Notes under the pieces: model-generated | Seen by the model: only the letters and a program-made list of their open reading frames with translations | What the model was told of the DNA's origin: nothing | Databases searched by the model: none | Program-made: the position numbers and the translations under genes | Source: Candidatus Eisenbacteria bacterium | GTDB taxonomy: Bacteria; Eisenbacteria; RBG-16-71-46 | Length of the DNA stretch: 64,000 bases | Assembly: GCA_020847735.1 (NCBI GenBank) | Contig: JADLBL010000020.1 | Span: 133,632-197,631 of the forward strand | Direction of reading: 5' to 3' | Shown here: piece by piece, positions 1 to 7,947 of the stretch | Layout: every line of letters starts with the position of its first letter | Position numbering within the stretch: the first letter of the stretch is position 1

Positions 1-1481
1 GCGGCGTCCGCGTCGCGTGACGGCATGCGCCGGATCGCCGAGTCCGAGCGGCCGCTCTCGGGTCCGAAGTGCCCCCGGACCTCGAGCGGCATGGACGGAG
101 TCGCGCGCTTGGCGCCGAAGCCGGCGCGCTCGAGCGCCTGGTAGACCCGCGTGCGGTCCTCCTCGGGCAGCTCGGCCTTGCTGAACTGGGTGAGCGCGTT
201 GAGCGCCTCGCGCCGGATCTCGGCGCTCTCGGAATCGGCGAGACGGCAGACGGACTCGACGACGCGCGGATCGGGCATCTGCGCCAGCGCGCGCAGGCAC
301 AGGGGCACCGCGCGCGGGTCGCGCGTCAGCATGCGCAGCAGCGGTTCCACCGCGCGCGGGTCGCGGGTCTTCGCGAGCGCGTCAATGGCGCGCTCGCGCA
401 CCCACCAGTCGTGGTCCTCGAGCGCGCCGATCAGGGGCTCGACGGCCCGCTTGTCCGGGACCGTGTTCAGGATCTCGACGGCGTAACGGCGGATGAAATC
501 GTCGGGGTCCTGGACCAGCTCGATCACGGCGTCGATCACCTTGGGGCCTCCGAGCGTGCCGAGCGCGTCGGCCGCGCGGACGCGCACCCACCAGTCGGCG
601 TCGCGCAGGGCGGAGACGAGGTCCTTGATCGCCTCGGTCGTCACGACCTGGTTGAGAACCTCGACGGCGGCGCGGCGGACGTACTCGGAGTCGTCGCGCA
701 GGTACTCGAGCAGATGCGGAACGGCCGCGACGTCGCCAATGGCGATCAGCGTCTCGATCGCCGCCGCCTGCACCTTGATGTCGATGTCGCGCAGTCGGCC
801 GCAGAGCGCCGGCAGCGCCTCGCTGGCCTTGAGCACGCCCAGCGTGCGGACCGCCTCGAGGCGGACCGCGGCGCTCTCGTCCTTGAGCAGTTCGGCGACC
901 CCCTGGATCGAGTCCTGCCCGGGAAGCTTCGCCAGCAGTTTGACCGCGTGCAGTCGCAGCCACCACTCGGCGTGGCGCGCCAGGCCGACGACGTCGCTCG
1001 AGATGCTGGAGTCGGCGCGCCGCTCGAGCAGCCGGAACACGCTCCCGCGGGCGTCCTTGCTCAGGTCCGGCAACACGCGGACGAGCGTCACCGGCTGAAG
1101 GCGCTGCATCTGCGCGGCGAGGATGGCCTCGAGGCGCGCCTTGGAAATCGCCGGTTCCGAGAACAGGGGCAGCAGGAGCGCCGGATCGAACAGGGCCGAA
1201 CGCGAGAGCGCGGTGGAAGCGGCCTCGACGACCGCCGGAACGGGGGACTGCAGCGCCTCGACGAAGACCGCCAGCGTCTCGTTCGTGGCCAGCTTCTCGA
1301 GCACTTCGATCGAGGCTTCGGAAGCCTTGCCGCGGGCGATGGCGTCGAGCAGCCCGCGAACGGCGGAGGGACCGAGGGCGACGAGCTTCTCCTGCGCCTG
1401 GGCGACGTCGGTCGCTTCCTGCAGGGGATCCTGCAGGCGCTTCGCGAGCTTCCCAGCCTGGAATCGCCGGATCAGGTCCAT
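1..1481 (-). CDS. HEAT-repeat protein (3' end beyond window)
   Basis: The frame reads from an ATG at 1481 down to base 1 without a stop, so at least 493 residues are present and the C-terminus is missing. It is a chain of about 30-residue alpha-helical repeats of HEAT/PBS-lyase type, with recurring signatures such as DxDWWVRxRAxDALG, DPRAVEPLL and DDSEYVRRAAVEVL. There is no signal peptide or membrane segment, so it is probably a cytoplasmic scaffold that binds other proteins. It lies 37 bp downstream of the FHA gene on the same strand, so the two are probably co-transcribed and may work together in phospho-dependent assembly. The upstream Shine-Dalgarno match is weak (GAAGCGAGAT), which leaves the exact start a little uncertain. 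The specific partner or pathway cannot be told from sequence. Confidence 0.85.
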   Translation of the reverse strand, partial: MDLIRRFQAGKLAKRLQDPLQEATDVAQAQEKLVALGPSAVRGLLDAIARGKASEASIEVLEKLATNETLAVFVEALQSPVPAVVEAASTALSRSALFDPALLLPLFSEPAISKARLEAILAAQMQRLQPVTLVRVLPDLSKDARGSVFRLLERRADSSISSDVVGLARHAEWWLRLHAVKLLAKLPGQDSIQGVAELLKDESAAVRLEAVRTLGVLKASEALPALCGRLRDIDIKVQAAAIETLIAIGDVAAVPHLLEYLRDDSEYVRRAAVEVLNQVVTTEAIKDLVSALRDADWWVRVRAADALGTLGGPKVIDAVIELVQDPDDFIRRYAVEILNTVPDKRAVEPLIGALEDHDWWVRERAIDALAKTRDPRAVEPLLRMLTRDPRAVPLCLRALAQMPDPRVVESVCRLADSESAEIRREALNALTQFSKAELPEEDRTRVYQALERAGFGAKRATPSMPLEVRGHFGPESGRSDSAIRRMPSRDADA

Positions 1482-1518
1482 GATCTCGCTTCGTCGAAGA
1501 AGGAACGGTGCAGGACTT

Positions 1519-2097
1519 CTAGCGGGAAAGCAGCAGCCAGACCGCCCCGGCGCCGAGCGCCGCGCCGAGCAGGAACGAAACGACGATCGCGGCGACCGGC
1601 GAACCGTGCGACGCCGAGGGCGACGTCATTCCCGCGGCGGCCGACACGCCGGCCGGCGGGGCGACGGGATGGACCTCGCGCTCCTTGGACGTCTCGAGCA
1701 GGTTTCCGAGCTCGGCGCGCGAGAGCACCATCGTGTGCTGCTCGGTGCCGACCGACGACTTGCGGGATTCCTGGCCGCCGGCCCTGCGATCGGTGTCGTA
1801 ACCGACCCACAGCGTGTACTTGCCGAAGCGCACGACGTCGTTGTTCTTGACGACCGCGGTGTGCACCATCTGGTCGTTCACGAACGTGCCGTTGGCGCTG
1901 CCGAGGTCCACGAGCTGGTACTCGCCGCCCGGCGTCTTCTCGAGCCGGAAATGGTCGCGCGAGACGCCCGGGTTGTCGACGAAGACGTCGGAGCCGGGAT
2001 CCCGGCCGATGCTGATGACGGGCTTGTCGAACGTGTAGTTGCGCACCGGCCGCCCCATCAGCGACAGGCGAAGCTTCAGCAGATTCCCTTCGGACAT
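1519..2097 (-). CDS. FHA-domain protein with C-terminal membrane anchor
   Basis: This 192-residue protein starts with a forkhead-associated (FHA) domain at about residues 8-100. The phosphothreonine-binding residues are visible: GR at 31-32, SRDH at 46-49 and NGT at 69-71. A flexible linker follows, then one hydrophobic helix at about 168-191 that ends in SR, so the FHA head should face the cytoplasm. FHA domains bind phosphothreonine peptides, usually made by Ser/Thr kinases; a membrane kinase gene lies in this window at 50.3 kb, but no direct link is shown. It is the first gene of an operon with the HEAT-repeat protein. A sigma-28-like promoter motif lies about 95 bp upstream (2195-2223). 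The start has GGAGGAGA just upstream. Confidence 0.9.
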   Translation of the reverse strand: MSEGNLLKLRLSLMGRPVRNYTFDKPVISIGRDPGSDVFVDNPGVSRDHFRLEKTPGGEYQLVDLGSANGTFVNDQMVHTAVVKNNDVVRFGKYTLWVGYDTDRRAGGQESRKSSVGTEQHTMVLSRAELGNLLETSKEREVHPVAPPAGVSAAAGMTSPSASHGSPVAAIVVSFLLGAALGAGAVWLLLSR

Positions 2098-2419
2098 GGC
2101 GTCTCCTCCTGGCAGCGACCTCCGGCGGGTGCGCGGCGGACGCCGGCCGACGGCGCTTCCAGTCCCGCGCCGGGCGAACGTGTGACCCTGTGTCTATCGG
2201 CCGAAGCACAGCGCCCCCTTGAGGTCGTTTTGCACGGGGTGAACCCACCCAGCCCCGGGCGCGCCCGGGCCTGCGCCTGCGGACGCCGGGCGTTCGGGGG
2301 CGCGTTCCCGGGCGCTGGTCACCCGGCAGGGCCGGGCGGCCGCGTGCCGTGCTACGGTGGGCCACGACCGTCGGCCCGCCTGCGCGGGCCCCGCATCCCT
2401 CGCCGGAGTCGCCCCCGCC
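2098..2419. other. Divergent intergenic region, FHA operon / PIG-L operon
   Basis: This 322-bp non-coding stretch separates divergent genes. It holds the sigma-28-like element for the minus-strand FHA gene (2195-2223). On the plus strand it holds a -10-like TACGGT in TACGGTGGGCCAC at 2353-2365, 55 bp before the PIG-L start. Several GC-rich short inverted repeats occur around 2260-2340, none convincing as a terminator. Confidence 0.5.
2195..2223 (-). promoter_or_regulatory. Sigma-28-like promoter of the FHA-HEAT operon
   Basis: Read on the minus strand this is CTCAAG, 11 bp, then CTTCGGCCGATA. The same two blocks with the same spacing occur before the YfiR-kinase operon at 11438-11466. GCCGATA and TCAAG resemble the -10 and -35 elements recognised by FliA-type sigma-28 factors, though the spacer (16 bp from TCAAG to GCCGATA) is a little longer than the usual 14-15. 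The identity of the sigma factor is inference. Confidence 0.5.
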
Positions 2420-4909
2420 ATGGCCCGACGCTTCCACCGTCGTCTCGCGCTCGCCGCCGTTCTTCCGCTGCTCGTCCTCGGCCTCTCCGTTCCGTCTCGA
2501 ACCGCGGATGCCGGCCCCCGGCCGGCCGACGTGCTCGACGCGGGGGAGACGCGCCTCGCGCTCGAGCGGCTGCGCGTCACCGGTTCCGTCCTGTACGTGG
2601 CGGCCCACCCGGACGACGAGAACACGGCCCTGCTCGCGTGGCTGGCCCGCGGCCTCAAGGTGCGGACCGCGTACCTGTCCATGACGCGCGGCGACGGCGG
2701 CCAGAACCTGATCGGGCCGGAACTGGGCAGCGAGCTCGGCGTGATCCGCACCCAGGAGCTGCTGGCGGCGCGTACCGTGGACGGGGCCGAGCAACTGTTC
2801 ACGCGCGCGGTGGATTTCGGCTACTCGAAGAGCCCCGCGGAAACCTTCGAGTTCTGGGGACACGATTCGATCCTCGCCGACGTCGTGCGCGCGATCCGCC
2901 ACTGGCAGCCCGACGTCGTGATCACCCGCTTCCCGACCGACGGCAGTGGCGGCCACGGGCATCACACGGCCTCGGCGATTCTCGCCGAGGAGGCTTTCGC
3001 TGCGGCCGCGGACCCGGCCCGCTTTCCGCAGTGCGGCGCGCCGTGGCGCGTGCGGCGCCTGTACTGGAACGCGTTCGTCCGCGGAAGCACGCGGGTGGAC
3101 TCCTCGTGGCTGCGGGTGGACGCGGGCGGCTTCGAGCCCCTGCTCGGGCGCTCCTGGGGCGAGATCGCCGCGGTGAGCCGCAGCAACCACAAGAGCCAGG
3201 GCTTCGGCGTCGCCGAGCGCCACGGGGCGCTGCCGAACTACCTGGCGCCGCGACTCGGAGACGCGGCCGTGGCGGATCCGCTCGCCGGCGTGGACCTGAC
3301 GTGGCGGGCCTTCGGGCCGGCGGGCGTGCGCGCCGACTCCCTCCTCGCGCTCGCCGCGGGCGAGTTCGACCCGTCGAGGCCCGAGGCGCTGCTGCCGAGG
3401 CTGTTCGAGGTCCGCCGGGCGCTCGCCTCCGCGCCGCCCGTGCGCCCCGCCCTGCTGGCGGCCAGGCGCGCCGAGCTGGAGGCGCTCATCCGCTCCTGCT
3501 CGGGGCTGTGGGCCGAGGCCATCGCGCTCGAGCCGGCCGTCACGCCCGGCGACTCGGTGCGCGTCGTGGTCTCGATCGTGAACCGCCGCGGCCTCGACCT
3601 GTCGGTGCGCCGGCTCACGTGCGGGGGCGCGAGCGGACGCGCGGCCGGCGTCGGCACCGACTACGCCGAGACGCTGACCGTGGCCGTGCCCGCCTCAGCG
3701 CTTCCGACTCAACCCTACTGGCTGCGCCGCGAACCCGTGCGCGGCCGCTTCGTGGTGGACGATCCCGCCGACATCGGCCGGCCCGAGGACGCACCGGCGC
3801 TGGCGGCATCGCTCGAACTGGCCACCTCCGCCGGCGAGTTCCGTTTCGATCTCCCGGTCGCGTATCGCTGGGCGGACCCGGTTCAGGGCGAACGCTGGCG
3901 GGCGCTGGAAATCGCGCCGCCGGCGACCCTGAATCTGGACCACGCGGTCTACCTGTTCCCCGATCGCGCGCCGAGACCGATCGGCGTGCGGGTCCGCGCT
4001 CAGCGCGACGGCGTCGCCGGGCGCGTCTCGCTCACGCTGCCGGCGGGCTGGACCTGCTCGCCGCCGACGGCCGACGTGGCCCTGCGCGGGAGCGGCGACG
4101 AGACGCACGTGCGGTTCACCGTCACCCCGGGCGCGGGGCCCGAAGCCGCCGATCTGTCGGCGGTCCTCACCGTCGGCGGGCGGCGATGGTCCCACCAGGA
4201 GGTGCGGATCGACCATCCGCACATCCCGCCGACCTCGCTCTACCCGCCCGCGACCGCGCGGCTGGTGCGCGCCGACATCCGTCACGCGGGCGCGCGCGTG
4301 GGCTACGTCGCCGGATCGGGCGACGCGATTCCCGACGCGCTGAGCCAGCTCGGCTACGAGGTCGTGCCGCTCAGCGACGACGACCTCGAGGGTGGAGACC
4401 TGTCGCGCTTCGACGCGATCGTGACCGGCGTGCGCGCGTACAACACCCGGCCGCGGCTGGGCGCGGCGCAGCCGCGGTTGCTCGACTGGGTCGCCGCCGG
4501 CGGCACGCTGGTCGTGCAATACAACACCACGGCCGACGGCCTGCCGCCCGCGCTCGGGCCTTATCCGTTCACGATTTCGCGCGACCGCGTGACCGACGAA
4601 ACGGCCGGGGTCCGGGTGCTCGCCGCTTCGCATCCGCTGCTCACGCGGCCGAACGCGATCGGCCCCGCCGACTTCGCCGGCTGGGTGCAGGAACGCGGGC
4701 TCTATTTCGCGAACCCGGCCGACCCGCGCTACGAGCGGGTGCTCTCCTGCCACGACCCCGGCGAACCGGACCGCGAAGGCGGCCTGCTCTACGCACGGCA
4801 CGGGCGGGGCGTGTTCGTGTACTGCGCCTACGCGATGTTCCGGCAGTTGCCGGCCGGCGTGCCCGGAGCCTGGCGGTTGTTCGCGAACCTGGTGAGCGCC
4901 CGGCCGTGA
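2420..4909 (+). CDS. Secreted PIG-L (LmbE-like) family deacetylase
   Basis: This 829-residue protein has an N-terminal signal peptide (about residues 1-31, ending before AGPRP). A PIG-L/LmbE fold starts at residue 57, with the metal motif AHPDDE at 62-67 and the second metal site HGHH at 179-182. Family members are zinc-dependent N-deacetylases acting on N-acetylglucosamine-type substrates. The middle part looks like beta-sandwich domains. The C-terminal third (about 610-829) looks like a flavodoxin/class-I glutaminase-like fold with no catalytic triad I can identify. I chose the ATG at 2420 because it gives a clean signal peptide; an in-frame ATG at 2357 would put 21 extra residues in front of it. 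Its stop overlaps the next GTG by GTGA, which marks it as first gene of a three-gene operon with a 44-residue membrane peptide and a sodium/solute symporter. Confidence 0.88.
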   Translation: MARRFHRRLALAAVLPLLVLGLSVPSRTADAGPRPADVLDAGETRLALERLRVTGSVLYVAAHPDDENTALLAWLARGLKVRTAYLSMTRGDGGQNLIGPELGSELGVIRTQELLAARTVDGAEQLFTRAVDFGYSKSPAETFEFWGHDSILADVVRAIRHWQPDVVITRFPTDGSGGHGHHTASAILAEEAFAAAADPARFPQCGAPWRVRRLYWNAFVRGSTRVDSSWLRVDAGGFEPLLGRSWGEIAAVSRSNHKSQGFGVAERHGALPNYLAPRLGDAAVADPLAGVDLTWRAFGPAGVRADSLLALAAGEFDPSRPEALLPRLFEVRRALASAPPVRPALLAARRAELEALIRSCSGLWAEAIALEPAVTPGDSVRVVVSIVNRRGLDLSVRRLTCGGASGRAAGVGTDYAETLTVAVPASALPTQPYWLRREPVRGRFVVDDPADIGRPEDAPALAASLELATSAGEFRFDLPVAYRWADPVQGERWRALEIAPPATLNLDHAVYLFPDRAPRPIGVRVRAQRDGVAGRVSLTLPAGWTCSPPTADVALRGSGDETHVRFTVTPGAGPEAADLSAVLTVGGRRWSHQEVRIDHPHIPPTSLYPPATARLVRADIRHAGARVGYVAGSGDAIPDALSQLGYEVVPLSDDDLEGGDLSRFDAIVTGVRAYNTRPRLGAAQPRLLDWVAAGGTLVVQYNTTADGLPPALGPYPFTISRDRVTDETAGVRVLAASHPLLTRPNAIGPADFAGWVQERGLYFANPADPRYERVLSCHDPGEPDREGGLLYARHGRGVFVYCAYAMFRQLPAGVPGAWRLFANLVSARP

Positions 4910-5040
4910 GCGAGGACGTCCGGGCGGACCGCGAGCGTCCTCCGCTCGGCGGTCGCTGGGGCACGCTGTACGCGATCGTGATCGCGGCGCTCGTGATCGA
5001 GATCGCTCTGCTCGCCTGGCTGACCCTGGCGTTCCGATGA
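4906..5040 (+). CDS. 44-residue single-span membrane peptide
   Basis: The start is a GTG whose last bases form the TGA of the PIG-L gene (GTGA), and its own stop forms ATGA with the symporter start. The peptide has a short polar head (about 1-19), then one strongly hydrophobic segment (about residues 20-42, starting GTLYAIVIAALV). The overlaps on both sides and the membrane helix make it a credible real gene rather than a chance frame. By position it may be a small accessory subunit of the symporter, as DUF485-type proteins are for acetate permeases. I see no sequence similarity to DUF485, so that role is inference. Confidence 0.7.
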   Translation: MSEDVRADRERPPLGGRWGTLYAIVIAALVIEIALLAWLTLAFR

Positions 5041-6740
5041 GGCCGCTCGACGTCGTGGTGCTCGCGGGAACCCTCGCGGCGTTCGTGCTCTACGGCCTGT
5101 GGCGTTCGCGCGCGACCCGCGACCTGCCCGCGTACCTGGTCGCGGGGCGAAGCGTTCGCTGGCCGGTCGTCGCGTTGTCGGTGATGGCGACGCAGGCGAG
5201 CGCGGTGACCTTCCTGGCGACGCCCGGGCAGGGATACGCGGGCGGACTGTCGTTCGTGCAGTTCTACTTCGGGCTGCCGCTCGCGATGGTCCTGCTCTGC
5301 CTCACCGCCGTGCCGGTCTTCCAGCGGATGCGGGTCGCGACGGCCTACGAGTTCCTCGAGCGGCGTTTCGACGGAAACGTGCGAAGCCTGGCCGCCGGAC
5401 TGTTCCTGCTGCAGCGCGGGCTGGCGGCCGGCATCACGCTGCTCGCGCCCGCGATCGTGCTGTCGGTCGTGCTCGGCTGGGAGCTGCGCTGGACGTGCCT
5501 GCTGCTCGGCGTGCTGATCGTCGGCGTCACGACGCTGGGCGGATCGAAGGCGATCGCCCAGGCGCACGCGCTGCAGTTCACCATCATCATGGGCGCGATG
5601 GCGCTCGCCTTCGCGCTGGCGCTGCGGCAGCTGCCGGCGGGCGTCGGCATGACGGACGCCCTGTCGGTCGCCGGCCATCTCGGAAAGCTGAACGCGGTGG
5701 ACCCGCAGTTCGATCCGCGCGGCCGCTACAACCTGTGGGCGGGGCTGGTGGGCGGGCTGTTCCTTCAGCTGTCCTACTTCGGCACCGACCAGTCGCAGGT
5801 CGGGCGCTACCTCGCGGCGCGCTCGACGGCGCAGGCGCGCCTGGGCCTGCTCGTGAACGGCCTGCTCAAGGTGCCGATGCAGTTCTTCATCCTGCTGCTG
5901 GGCGTGCTGGTGTTCGTGGTCTTCCAGTTCGAGCGCACCCCGTTGTTCTTCGATCCCTCGGGTGCGGCGAAGGCGGCGGCGGGCCCGCACCGCGGGGAAT
6001 GGCGCGAGCTCGAGGCGAGGCACGAGGCGATCGGGCGGGAGCGGGCCTCCGCGCTGCGGGGCTGGATCGCCGCCCGGCGGGCGGGGGAGGCGGTCGCCGT
6101 GACGGCGGCCGAGAAGGAGGTCCGGGAGGCGCTCGCGCGCACCGGAAACGTGCGCGACTCGGCGCTCTCGGTGCTGCGCGCGACCGACCCCGCGGCGAAC
6201 ACGAACGACACCAACTACGTCTTCCTGCGCTTCGTGCTCGCGAGCCTGCCCGCGGGCGTGGTCGGACTCGTGCTGGCGGCGGTGTTCGCGGCGGCGATGA
6301 ACTCGTCCTCCTCCGAAATCCACGCGCTCACCTCGACCACGATCGTGGACGTGGTGCGCCGCGTGCCGGGGGCGCCGCGGGACGAGGCGAAACTTCTCGG
6401 CTGGACGCGGGCGGTGAACGTCTTCTGGATCGCCTTCGCGAGCCTGTTCGCGCAGTTCGCGGGCCGCTCCGGCTCGCTCGTCGAGACGGTGAATCAGCTC
6501 GGGTCGCTGTTCTACGGCACCATCCTCGGCATCTTCCTGTGCGCGTTCCTGGTGCGTCGCGCGGGCGGACCGGCGGTGTTCGCGGCGGCGCTCGCCGCCG
6601 AGGCGGTCGTGCTCGTGTGCTGGAAGCTCGATCTGGTGTTCTGGCTGTGGTTCAACGTCGTCGGCTGCCTGGTCACGCTCGCCGTGGCCGCGCTGCTCGC
6701 CGCGCTGGTGCCCGACTGGCGGGCGAAGCCGGCGGCCTGA
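5037..6740 (+). CDS. Sodium:solute symporter (SSS family)
   Basis: This 567-residue multi-span membrane protein of the SSS/SLC5 family has about 13 hydrophobic segments. Typical family sequences are visible: the first-helix region with ATQASAVTFLATPGQGY (residues 51-67), RVATAYEFLERRF (99-111), and GTDQSQVGRYLAAR (249-262) near the sodium site. A charged, Ala/Glu/Arg-rich extramembrane insertion at about 303-392 separates two helices; this makes the protein longer in that loop than classical family members. The substrate cannot be read from sequence. Co-transcription with a secreted PIG-L deacetylase suggests that it imports the released product, perhaps an amino sugar conjugate or acetate. 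Confidence 0.9.
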   Translation: MRPLDVVVLAGTLAAFVLYGLWRSRATRDLPAYLVAGRSVRWPVVALSVMATQASAVTFLATPGQGYAGGLSFVQFYFGLPLAMVLLCLTAVPVFQRMRVATAYEFLERRFDGNVRSLAAGLFLLQRGLAAGITLLAPAIVLSVVLGWELRWTCLLLGVLIVGVTTLGGSKAIAQAHALQFTIIMGAMALAFALALRQLPAGVGMTDALSVAGHLGKLNAVDPQFDPRGRYNLWAGLVGGLFLQLSYFGTDQSQVGRYLAARSTAQARLGLLVNGLLKVPMQFFILLLGVLVFVVFQFERTPLFFDPSGAAKAAAGPHRGEWRELEARHEAIGRERASALRGWIAARRAGEAVAVTAAEKEVREALARTGNVRDSALSVLRATDPAANTNDTNYVFLRFVLASLPAGVVGLVLAAVFAAAMNSSSSEIHALTSTTIVDVVRRVPGAPRDEAKLLGWTRAVNVFWIAFASLFAQFAGRSGSLVETVNQLGSLFYGTILGIFLCAFLVRRAGGPAVFAAALAAEAVVLVCWKLDLVFWLWFNVVGCLVTLAVAALLAALVPDWRAKPAA

Positions 6741-6754
6741 GGCCTCGAAAGGCG

Positions 6755-6788
6755 TCCGGCCGCGGCGCCGGGAGGCGCCGCGGCCGGA
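6755..6788. terminator. Strong hairpin between convergent genes
   Basis: This is a perfect 15-bp inverted repeat, TCCGGCCGCGGCGCC with its complement, around a GGGA loop. It lies between the symporter stop and the convergent DUF2911 gene. No T-tract follows on the plus strand, and only TTTC lies a few bases beyond it on the minus strand. It could serve both directions. Confidence 0.6.
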
Positions 6789-6807
6789 ACGCGGAAAACC
6801 GAACCGT

Positions 6808-7680
6808 TTACTTCCCGGTCTTGCCCGACCACTCCGCGAGCAGCTTCTCCATCGGCTCGATCTGCGCCGGCACGAGATCCTTGTCCGCCTTGCCCAGCGC
6901 GACGGCCTTCGTCATCTGCGCGATGGCCTCCTTCGTGCGGCCCGACTTCGCCTGCAGGCGCGCGGCCAGCGAGAGCGTCTGGAAGTTCTCCTTAAGGCCG
7001 AGGGCCTTCGTGCTCCACGCCGCCGCCTCTTCCGGAGCCTGCGCGTTGTCGAGGCACCAGTTCGCGGCGCGGTAGGGCGTGCGCCAGTCGTCGGCGGTCG
7101 CGGCCGCGACGGCGGCACGGCAGTCCTTGAGCACCTTCGCGGTCACGTCCACCGAGATCCGCACCGGCACGCGCAGCTTCTCCCAGCGAAGCGCGAGATC
7201 GGTCTCGGAGGGCGAGGCGATGTCGAAGGTGAACTGCATCCATTCGACCGCCTCCGCGGACTGCGGCTTCACGGTGACGCGGAGCGCGTCCTCCTTGGGG
7301 TCGTAGGTGGTCCCGCGCCACAGGTTCTTCTGACGGCTGAAAGCGACCACCCAGCTGTCCGGGCCCGGCACGGTGACGATGGCGTAACTGCCCGCCGGCA
7401 GCGGCTGGCCCTCGACCTTCACGTCATCGGCGATCGTGAGCGTAGTGGCCTCGTTCGCGCCGGTACGCCACGGCTGGCCGTAGGGCACGAGGCCGCCCCA
7501 GATGACGCGGCCCTTGACGCCGGGACGCGAGTACTTGAGCGAGAACTCGGTGGTCCCGATGGTCTGGCTGACGCTCGCGCCGGGACTCGGGGCCGGAAGT
7601 GAGAGCGTCGCCTGGGCGAACGCGGGCGAAGCGACGGCGATGGCGGCGAGCGCCACGAGGGCGGCGTGCGGGATGCGCAT
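6808..7680 (-). CDS. DUF2911 domain secreted protein with helical tail
   Basis: This 290-residue protein has a clean signal peptide (MRIPHAALVALAAIAVASPAFA, cleaved before QATLSL). A DUF2911 domain (PF11138) follows at about residues 25-175, with the conserved stretch RPGVKGRVIWGGLVPYGQPWRTGANEAT split over 54-81. The rest (about 185-285) is Ala-rich helical sequence that looks like two TPR-like units. The family has no established function and is common in FCB-group bacteria, where it is periplasmic or outer-membrane associated. The start at 7680 is supported by a GGAGGA Shine-Dalgarno 8 bp upstream and by the signal peptide. It appears monocistronic. Confidence 0.85.
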   Translation of the reverse strand: MRIPHAALVALAAIAVASPAFAQATLSLPAPSPGASVSQTIGTTEFSLKYSRPGVKGRVIWGGLVPYGQPWRTGANEATTLTIADDVKVEGQPLPAGSYAIVTVPGPDSWVVAFSRQKNLWRGTTYDPKEDALRVTVKPQSAEAVEWMQFTFDIASPSETDLALRWEKLRVPVRISVDVTAKVLKDCRAAVAAATADDWRTPYRAANWCLDNAQAPEEAAAWSTKALGLKENFQTLSLAARLQAKSGRTKEAIAQMTKAVALGKADKDLVPAQIEPMEKLLAEWSGKTGK

Positions 7681-7875
7681 GGGGTCCTCCGGGAGGCTGG
7701 ATGCTGTCCGGTCCTGGCGCCTCGGGCGCCGGGGGGGGCAGGGCGCGGCGGGCGGCACCATAGAGGTCGCCTCGCGGGGCCTGCAAGCGGCCGCACGCGG
7801 GCGGCCGGTCCCGCACCCGGCCGGCGCGATTCGTCCGCCGCTCGCCGCTGCGCGCCGCGACCCGCCCGCAGGCGC

Positions 7876-7905
7876 GACGGGGGCGCCGTCGCCGGCGCCC
7901 CCGTC
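7876..7905 (-). terminator. Hairpin downstream of the kinase operon
   Basis: Twelve-base-pair perfect stem (GACGGGGGCGCC and its complement) with a GTCGCC loop, 43 bp past the histidine kinase stop. It lacks a clear T-tract, so it may act through stability alone or with Rho. Confidence 0.5.
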
Positions 7906-7947
7906 GGGTGAGTCCTGCGCCTCCCGCCGTGCCGGCAGGGGGGCCGC

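Noticed and set aside
6800-6813. CGAACCGTTTACTT, resembling half of the LacI-type operator
   Set aside because: It lies at the 3' end of the DUF2911 gene, lacks the TGTAA half and has no promoter next to it.
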